Source: an uncultured Eubacteriales bacterium (GTDB lineage: Bacteria > Bacillota > Clostridia > Oscillospirales > CAG-272). Taken from it: a stretch of DNA of 8,221 nucleotides. Both the position numbers and the translations under genes were made by a program. This document shows, in pieces, positions 1-4,423 of this stretch. The stretch lies in assembly GCA_934500855.1 (NCBI GenBank), contig CAKSUH010000059.1:1-8221 (forward strand), in the 5' to 3' direction. A model generated the notes under the pieces. It did not search any database, was not told the DNA's origin, and saw only the letters and a list, made by a program, of their open reading frames with translations. Within the stretch, counting starts at the first letter, position 1. Each line of letters starts with the position of its first letter.

Positions 1-75
1 TCGAACCCTCGGTCGGTTATTAGCCGAACACACGATTTCCAGTCGTGCGCCTTAGACCAGCTCAGCCATCTCTCC
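1..75 (-). tRNA. tRNA-Ser (anticodon GGA), 3' end cut by the window edge
   Basis: Read on the minus strand, the gene begins GGAGAGATGG at position 75, followed by a D-arm, an anticodon stem CACGA/TCGTG around loop CTGGAAA (anticodon GGA at 38-40), a long class II variable arm with stem TCGG/CCGA, and the start of the T-arm with GGGTTCGA. The long variable arm together with GGA identifies a serine tRNA reading UCC and UCU codons. The 3' side of the T-arm and the acceptor strand lie outside the window. Confidence 0.95.
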
Positions 76-89
76 ATGCCGACTGATAT

Positions 90-118
90 AGTATACTACT
101 TTTTTTCGCTTTTGTCAA
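90..118 (-). promoter_or_regulatory. Promoter of the tRNA-Ser gene
   Basis: On the minus strand TTGACA (118-113) and TATACT (95-90) are separated by exactly 17 bases, a near-perfect housekeeping-sigma promoter. Transcription would start around position 83, only about 8 bases before the mature tRNA 5' end at 75. It faces away from the repressor promoter in the same spacer. Confidence 0.85.
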
Positions 119-190
119 GCCTTTTTCGCAATTTTTTGCTCCGCCCACACTTTTTTCCGTCCTTTCTTCCGATTATTTTTGCAAAACCCC

Positions 191-218
191 TTGACAAATC
201 CTCTTTTTGGAGTATAAT
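191..218 (+). promoter_or_regulatory. Promoter of the Fur/Zur-like repressor operon
   Basis: Consensus TTGACA (191-196) and consensus TATAAT (213-218) with a 16-base spacer. The predicted transcription start near 225 lies inside the palindrome at 216-238, so the promoter is strong by sequence but placed for direct repression. Confidence 0.85.
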
Positions 219-238
219 ATGAGAATGGTTCTCATATT
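216..238. promoter_or_regulatory. Fur/Zur-type palindromic operator
   Basis: A perfect inverted repeat of 10 bases per arm with a 3-base centre (TGG at 226-228). Its core, TGAGAATGGTTCTCA (220-234), fits the 7-1-7 layout of Gram-positive Fur-family boxes (TGATAAT-N-ATTATCA) with one change in each arm at 223 and 231, plus G for A at 228. It overlaps the end of the -10 box and the predicted start site, the usual place for a repressor to block polymerase. The first gene downstream is itself a Fur-family protein, so autoregulation is likely. Which metal is sensed cannot be read from the site. Confidence 0.8.
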
Positions 239-273
239 CGGCGCTTCGGAGCAAGGTGTTCCGACCGGTTGAC

Positions 274-284
274 GGAGGGAGGGG
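274..284 (+). promoter_or_regulatory. Ribosome binding site deciding the TTG start of the repressor
   Basis: The run GGAGGGAGGGG sits 7 bases before the TTG at 292 and has strong anti-Shine-Dalgarno complementarity. The upstream in-frame GTG at 256 has only a GGAG ending 4 bases before it, too close for normal use. Confidence 0.7.
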
Positions 285-291
285 AAAGCGT

Positions 292-720
292 TTGGATCGG
301 AAAAATTATCAGACTGCGGGCAGGCGGCGGCTCGTTTCCTTTCTTGCCGCGCATCCCGACTGTCAGTTTACCGTGGAGGAGCTTTGCCTCTCGGTCAACG
401 GGGACGCAAACATCGGGAAAAGCAGTCTTTACCGTCAGCTTTCCGCGCTTTGCGACGAGGAGACGGTTCGGAAATTCCGCAACGAGGAGCGCGGGTGTTC
501 GGTCTACCAATATATCGGTGGGTCCTGCTCCTGCCGCGACTGCTTCCATGCGAAATGCCTGCGTTGCGGCAGGTTGGAGCATCTGGACTGCGGCGATTCG
601 GTGGTCTTTGCACGGCATCTGATGGCGGAGCACGGTTTTGCAATCGACTGCGGACAATCGGTGCTGTACGGCATCTGCCGCAAATGTCTGAAAAAAACGG
701 AGGGAAAACGGCTTGGTTGA
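292..720 (+). CDS. Fur-family metal-responsive repressor, probably zinc-sensing (Zur-like)
   Basis: A 142-residue protein from the TTG at 292, typical for the Fur family (about 130-150). Residues 1-70 form the winged-helix DNA-binding part (TVEEL near 27, SSLYRQLSAL near 44, the family's recognition-helix region). The C-terminal half has the two CxxC pairs of the structural zinc site, C89-x2-C92 (KCLRCG) and C129-x2-C132 (ICRKC). The stretch 79-100 is unusually Cys-rich (C79, C81, C84, H86, H97, C100), where relatives usually show His-rich HFHLKC-type segments, so the sensory site may use more thiolates. It overlaps the permease gene by 8 bases and has a Fur-type operator in its promoter. A Zur role is inferred from the COG0523 genes downstream; Fur or PerR specificity is not excluded. 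An alternative GTG start at 256 would add 12 residues. Confidence 0.85.
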   Translation: MDRKNYQTAGRRRLVSFLAAHPDCQFTVEELCLSVNGDANIGKSSLYRQLSALCDEETVRKFRNEERGCSVYQYIGGSCSCRDCFHAKCLRCGRLEHLDCGDSVVFARHLMAEHGFAIDCGQSVLYGICRKCLKKTEGKRLG

Positions 721-1582
721 TGTAATTCTTGACACCCTGCTTGATACGGCGAAGCTGTTGCCGTTCCTGTTTCTGACCTATCTGCTGATGGAATATCTGG
801 AGCACCGTTCGGGGGACGCAACGGGGCGTTTGCTCGGTCGCTCGGGGCGGGTCGGACCGCTCATCGGCGGCTTGCTCGGCATTGTTCCGCAATGCGGCTT
901 TTCCGCTGCGGCGGCGGGACTGTACGCGGGGCGGGTTGTGACGGTCGGAACACTTCTTTCTGTCTGGCTCTCGACATCGGACGAAATGCTTCCGATTCTG
1001 ATTTCGCACGGCGTTTCGGCGGGCTTCCTCTTTCGCTTTCTTGCCGTGAAGGTGCTTTGCGGCGTTGCGGCGGGGTTCGCGGTGGACGCGGTCTGCCGCC
1101 TGTTCCGCAGAGGGGAGGAGCACTCCCACATTGAGGACATCTGCGAGCGGGAACACTGCCACTGCGAGGATCACTTCGCACTGTCGGCACTGAAGCACAC
1201 GCTGAAAATCACGGGTTTTCTGTTGGTTGTCAGCTTTGCGCTGAACACGCTGATTCACTTCATCGGCGAGGAGCGGATTGCGGCGCTGATTCTGGATCGT
1301 CCGGTTCTCGGAAATCTGTTGGCGGCTCTGGTGGGGCTGATCCCCAACTGTGCGTCCTCGGTGGTATTGACCGAACTGTATCTTTCCGATGTTATCAGCG
1401 TTGGGGCAATGCTCTCGGGGCTGCTGATCAACGCGGGGGTGGGACTTCCCGTGCTGTTCCGCAACAACCGCCCGGTTCGGGATTCCGTGCGGGTGACGGT
1501 GTTGTTGTTTGCCATCGGGCTTCTTTGCGGGCTTCTGACTGATTTCACACCGCTTGGCGCATGGGTCGGCGGGGGAAATTAA
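713..1582 (+). CDS. Polytopic metal permease, ArsP_2/putative manganese transporter-like
   Basis: A 289-residue membrane protein starting at TTG 713. GGAGGG at 699-704 is 8 bases upstream, and the start overlaps the repressor stop, so the two are probably translationally coupled. About eight hydrophobic segments are visible (roughly 12-28, 49-71, 74-97, 99-131, 164-184, 199-222, 227-248, 259-279). Two halves repeat the same motif: GLLGIVPQCGFS (53-64) followed by GTLLSVWLSTSDEMLP, and LVGLIPNCASS (206-216) followed by GAMLSGLLINAGVGLP. This is the internal pseudo-symmetry of this permease family. The central loop 134-154 is rich in His and Cys (HSH at 137-139, C144, H148-C-H-C151, H154), a likely metal-binding segment. 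The family is named as a putative heavy-metal exporter or manganese transporter; substrate and direction are not settled. Co-transcription with a Zur-like repressor suggests zinc or manganese. Confidence 0.75.
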   Translation: MVDVILDTLLDTAKLLPFLFLTYLLMEYLEHRSGDATGRLLGRSGRVGPLIGGLLGIVPQCGFSAAAAGLYAGRVVTVGTLLSVWLSTSDEMLPILISHGVSAGFLFRFLAVKVLCGVAAGFAVDAVCRLFRRGEEHSHIEDICEREHCHCEDHFALSALKHTLKITGFLLVVSFALNTLIHFIGEERIAALILDRPVLGNLLAALVGLIPNCASSVVLTELYLSDVISVGAMLSGLLINAGVGLPVLFRNNRPVRDSVRVTVLLFAIGLLCGLLTDFTPLGAWVGGGN

Positions 1583-1618
1583 GTCCGGAGACGAATGGCA
1601 TTTTTTATAAGAAGTATA

Positions 1619-1770
1619 AATCTTTTTAACGCTTTTTCTTTGACCATAGAGGCGCAAAGAAAAAGCTTTGCAAAAAGAAAGCGCCGTTAAAGGGAATTTC
1701 GCGCTCTGTGGAGCGCGACAAGGGCTACGCGCCCTTGACCGCGCCGCCTTTTGAAAAAGGCGGGCGAAAA
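1619..1770. repeat. Hairpin-rich spacer, probable dispersed intergenic repeat
   Basis: The 277-base gap between the permease and the first GTPase is packed with perfect inverted repeats: GCTTTTTCTTTG (1631-1642) with CAAAGAAAAAGC (1655-1666); CGCGCTC/GAGCGCG (1700-1706, 1711-1717); CAAGGGC/GCCCTTG (1719-1725, 1731-1737); CCGCCTTTT/AAAAGGCGG (1744-1752, 1755-1763). No coding potential with a ribosome binding site is seen. No long U-tract follows any stem, so it is not a classic terminator. From memory, similar hairpin strings recur between genes in clostridial genomes; this is recollection, not a search. It could stall polymerase or shape mRNA processing between the two halves of the metal block. 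Confidence 0.5.
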
Positions 1771-2102
1771 CTTTTATTACCGCTATTGCCACGACGAAAA
1801 CTGTGGGGCGGAAATACTTTATAGAAAATAAAAATATTATATAAAGAAGGATGAGTATCATGACAAAGATTGACATTTTCTCGGGCTTTCTGGGAGCGGG
1901 CAAGACCACGCTGATTAAGAAGCTGATCAAGGAGGCTTACAGCGGAGAAAAGCTGGTGCTGATTGAAAACGAGTTCGGTCAGATCGGCATTGACGGCGGA
2001 TTCATGCAGGACGCGGGGATTGAGGTTCGCGAGATGAACAGCGGGTGCATCTGCTGCTCTCTGGTCGGTGATTTCGGCAAGGCTCTGGAAAAGGTGCTGA
2101 CC

Positions 2103-2105
2103 TAG
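2103..2105 (+). other. In-frame TAG codon inside the COG0523 GTPase
   Basis: TAG falls between the CxCC motif and the Walker B strand, in the loop before YKPDRILIEPSG. The frame stays open for 317 further codons with family motifs on both sides, so this is a point nonsense codon, not a frameshift. The other complete genes in the window end in TGA or TAA. Confidence 0.95.
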
Positions 2106-2501
2106 TACAAACCCGATCGCATTCTGATCGAGCCTTCGGGGGTCGGCAAGCTTTCCGACATCATCCGCGCGGTGCAGAATGTTGCGCCGCAGGGAGCGGT
2201 TCTGAACGGGTTCACAACGGTTGTGGATGTGAACAAGTGCAAGATGTATATGAAGAATTTCGGCGAGTTCTTCAACGATCAGGTGGAGAACGCGGGGTGC
2301 ATTGTGCTGTCGCACACCGAGGGGGTAAGCGAGGCGAAACTCGAAGAGGCGGTTGCGATGCTGAAGGAGCACAACGCGACGGCGGTCATTGTCACCACGC
2401 CTTGGAGTCAACTGGACGGCAAACAGCTTCTGACGGCAATGGAGCGCCGCGACACGATTGAGGACGAGTTGGCGCGACTTGCGGCAACCGCAGGGGAGGA
2501 G

Positions 2502-2775
2502 CATCACCATCACCACCATCACCACGACGATGATGACGATGAATGCGACGATCCCGAGTGTTCCTGCCACCATCATGACGAGGATGATGACGATGACGGG
2601 CACGAGCATCACCACCATCACCACCATGACGATGATGAATGCGACGATCCCGAGTGTTCCTGCCATCATCACGACGATGATGACGACGATGACGACGATG
2701 ACGATGATGACGAGTGCGACGATCCCGAGTGCTCCTGCCACCATCATCACCATCATGACCACGATGCGGACGAGG
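2502..2775 (+). repeat. His/Asp tract with three ECDDPECSCHHH modules
   Basis: About 91 codons made almost only of His, Asp, Glu and Cys. Three copies of the 12-residue module ECDDPECSCHHH lie at 2541-2576, 2637-2672 and 2712-2747, separated by His runs of up to 8 and Asp runs of up to 13. The first 29 bases of copies 1 and 2 are identical; copy 3 differs there at two silent positions. The starts are 96 and 75 bases apart, so this is an irregular tandem array grown from GAY/CAY triplets, prone to slippage. His-rich loops at this place in COG0523 proteins are known metal-binding or storage segments; the repeated Cys module is the unusual part. Confidence 0.95.
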
Positions 2776-3073
2776 TGTTCGTCAGCTGGGGCGTCGAGAC
2801 GACCAAGAAGTTCGGCGAGGACGAGCTGCACGGCATTCTGGAATCCCTGTTGGAAGAGAACAAGTACGGCATTGTTCTGCGCGCCAAGGGCATTGTCGAA
2901 GGGACCGACGGTCGGTGGATTCATTTCGACTATGTACCCGGAGAGCCGGATGTGCGCCACGGCACGGCGGGCGTGACGGGCAGACTTTGCGTGATCGGCT
3001 CGCATCTGAACAAGGCGGCGCTTGCCGGGTTGTTCGGTGTGGAGTGGAAGAAGAAATAAGCGGAGGAACAACC

Positions 3074-4021
3074 ATGGCGACGATGCTACCGGTTTATCTG
3101 TTCACAGGCTTTCTGGAGGGCGGCAAGACGCATGTCATTCAGGAGTCGATGGAGGACAAGCGATTCAATTCGGGCGAAAAAACGCTGATCCTGCAATGCG
3201 AAGAGGGAATTGACGAGTTTGACCCGTCGAAGTTCTACGGGCAGAATGTCTACCTCGAAAAGATTGAGGACGAGAGCGAGATCAACAAGGAGAACCTGAC
3301 GGCGCTCGGCAAAAAGCACAAGCTGGACCGTGTGATTATCGAATACAACGGGATGTGGATGCTTCAGCAGCTGTACGACAGTCTGCCCGACAACTGGGGA
3401 ATCTATCAGGAGATGATGTTTGCGGACGCGAACACCTTCATCAGTTACAGCCGGAATATGCGGCAGCTGACGGTTGACAAGCTGACGAATGCGGAGATGG
3501 TGGTTCTGAGCCGTACCCCTGCGGATATTGACAAGGAAGAGGTGCACAAGATCGTTCGTGCGGCGTCCCGTCGCGCGGCGATTACCTACGATTACCCGGA
3601 CGGTCATGTGGAGTACGATGACATTGCGGACCCGTTGCCGTTTGATTTGGACGCGCCTGTTGTGGAGATTGCGGATGCGGATTATGCGGTGTTCTACCGC
3701 GATCTTTCCGAGGAGATGGACAAGTACAACGGCAAGGTTGTGAAGTTCAAAGGGCTGATTGCGCGTGACCCGAAGATGCCCGCGAACATGACGCTTGCGG
3801 GACGGCATGTGATGACCTGTTGTGAAGCGGACATTGCGTTCCATCCGCTGGTTTGCGTGTTCGACGGACCGACCACACTCAAAACGCGGGATTGGGCGAT
3901 GCTGACGGGTCAGATTCGCGTGGAGAAAAACAAATTTTATCGGACTGCGGGTCCCGTTCTCTATGTTACCGCATCCGATTTTGCAGTCCCTCCGATTCAG
4001 GAAGTTGCGACCTTTTATTGA
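3074..4021 (+). CDS. Fusion of a degenerate COG0523 GTPase with a YcgQ-like (TIGR03943/DUF1980) domain
   Basis: A 315-residue protein. ATG 3074 has GGAGGA (3062-3067) 6 bases upstream and lies 14 bases after the preceding GTPase, so the two are one transcription unit. Residues 5-170 resemble a COG0523 G-domain: VYLFTGFLEGGKT (7-19) stands where GFLGAGKT is usual, RVIIEYNG (86-93) is the Walker B region, and VVLSRT (143-148) matches the LSHT of its neighbour. The CxCC metal motif is missing (QCEEGID near 41) and no CobW_C domain follows. Instead residues 218-315 resemble the C-terminal domain of YcgQ: GKVVKFKG, then HVMTCCEAD (245-253), a conserved Trp (274) in WAMLTGQI, and PVLYVTA near the end. 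In Bacillus, YcgQ is encoded with permease YcgR and the pair is Zur-controlled. I infer a metal-handling partner of the permease and of the other GTPase. GTP hydrolysis is uncertain given the altered P-loop. Confidence 0.75.
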   Translation: MATMLPVYLFTGFLEGGKTHVIQESMEDKRFNSGEKTLILQCEEGIDEFDPSKFYGQNVYLEKIEDESEINKENLTALGKKHKLDRVIIEYNGMWMLQQLYDSLPDNWGIYQEMMFADANTFISYSRNMRQLTVDKLTNAEMVVLSRTPADIDKEEVHKIVRAASRRAAITYDYPDGHVEYDDIADPLPFDLDAPVVEIADADYAVFYRDLSEEMDKYNGKVVKFKGLIARDPKMPANMTLAGRHVMTCCEADIAFHPLVCVFDGPTTLKTRDWAMLTGQIRVEKNKFYRTAGPVLYVTASDFAVPPIQEVATFY

Positions 4022-4036
4022 TGAGAAAACAGAAGA

Positions 4037-4082
4037 GGCGGCGCCCCGCGCAACATGGTGTTGTGCGGGGCGCCGCCTTTTT
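4037..4082 (+). terminator. Rho-independent terminator closing the metal block
   Basis: An 18-base-pair stem (4037-4054 with 4060-4077, one G-U pair), very GC-rich at the base (GGCGGCGCCCCGC), a 5-base loop ATGGT, and T5 directly after the stem. It starts 16 bases past the stop codon at 4021. Confidence 0.9.
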
Positions 4083-4105
4083 CGCTTTGAAAGAAACATC
4101 ATCGA

Positions 4106-4138
4106 TTAAGGAAACACAGAGAAAAGGTGTTGCCTTAA
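4106..4138. other. Inverted repeat in the intergenic spacer
   Basis: TTAAGGAAACAC (4106-4117) and GTGTTGCCTTAA (4127-4138) pair at 11 of 12 positions around a 9-base loop. No T-run follows. The purpose is unknown: it could be part of a small RNA, an intergenic repeat or an operator. Confidence 0.45.
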
Positions 4139-4163
4139 CTGAAATTCGCTTTGCGGCGACATG

Positions 4164-4227
4164 GCTTGTTTCGGATCCTCGGCAGATGCCAATGGGGCAG
4201 TGTATGAAACGGGCAGCCGAGGCAAGC
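4164..4227. other. Possible structured RNA segment in the spacer
   Basis: CCTCGGC (4177-4183) pairs with GCCGAGG (4216-4222). Just outside, GCTTG (4164-4168) pairs with CAAGC (4223-4227), leaving an 8-base bulge on one side. This gives a 12-pair two-step stem capped by a 32-base loop that can itself fold (TGCC with GGCA). The rest of 4083-4323 shows no gene with a ribosome binding site. Confidence 0.3.
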
Positions 4228-4323
4228 GGCTTCGTTACGGCACACGCGCTTTTTTGTGATTTTTGCATCACCTGATGTACCCTTCGATTATCAATTCGTA
4301 AGAACCGATTGATGTCAGTCCGT

Positions 4324-4368
4324 TCTTTGATTTTCAATATCCGACCGGCTCCAAAATCAAAGATTTTT
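4324..4368 (+). promoter_or_regulatory. Terminator-like inverted repeat upstream of the glycosidase gene
   Basis: TCTTTGATTTT (4324-4334) and AAAATCAAAGA (4353-4363) are perfect 11-base arms around an 18-base loop, followed at once by T5 (4364-4368). It ends about 55 bases before the glycosidase start. The stem is AT-rich, so it would be a weak terminator or attenuator, or a repressor site. No clear promoter was found nearby; TTGAAT at 4367 with CAGAAT at 4389 is a weak candidate. Confidence 0.4.
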
Positions 4369-4423
4369 GAATTATTGTGCAACTGCTACAGAATTTCGGT
4401 TCTCTTTTTGGAGGATTGCACAC

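Larger units (their letters stand above)
1860..3059 (+). pseudogene. COG0523 (CobW/YciC-type) GTPase with a His/Asp/Cys-rich insert, interrupted by an in-frame TAG
   Basis: One continuous frame of 399 codons shows a whole COG0523 metallochaperone GTPase, broken only by TAG at codon 82 (2103-2105). Seen in order: P-loop GAGKTT (12-17), the metal-site motif C63-I-C-C66, then the stop, then Walker B ILIEPSG (88-94), a degenerate guanine-recognition motif LSHTE, a His/Asp/Cys insert (about 215-305) and a CobW_C-type domain to the end. The start is ATG 1860, with AAGAAGG 9 bases upstream; ATG 1851 directly abuts that site. If TAG terminates, the product is 81 residues and inactive. A restart at GTG 2172 would lack the P-loop. 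No length change occurs around the stop, so one base change (for example CAG to TAG) explains it. Readthrough, recoding or sequencing error remain possible. COG0523 proteins pass zinc or other metals to client enzymes; zinc is inferred here. Confidence 0.85.

Noticed and set aside
1..118. tRNA-Ser as an integration site for a mobile element
   Set aside because: No integrase, no repeated copy of the tRNA end and no phage genes are visible; the tRNA 3' end, where attachment sites usually lie, is outside the window.
1851..1853. ATG 1851 as start of the COG0523 gene
   Set aside because: AAGAAGG ends directly at this codon, leaving no spacing; ATG 1860 in the same frame is 9 bases away and gives a normal family N-terminus close to the P-loop.
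395..1930. 511-codon minus-strand open frame
   Set aside because: It lies antisense to the repressor and permease, whose motifs are clear, and is Arg/Gln-rich with no recognisable domain. It is open only through codon bias of the real genes.
2541..2747. Three near-identical 36-base repeats, at first sight CRISPR-like
   Set aside because: They are in frame, encode ECDDPECSCHHH, have unequal low-complexity spacing and lie inside a gene.
1725..3071. 448-codon minus-strand frame with long Val/Ile/Met runs that look like membrane segments
   Set aside because: It is the mirror of the His/Asp codons in the GTPase: GAY and CAY read in reverse give Val, Ile and Met codons. It has no ribosome binding site or family motif.
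3966..4382. Minus-strand and plus-strand small frames (3966-4382 and 3853-4275) across the spacer
   Set aside because: Both run through the terminator hairpin and the end of the fusion gene, and show no convincing ribosome binding site or family motif.
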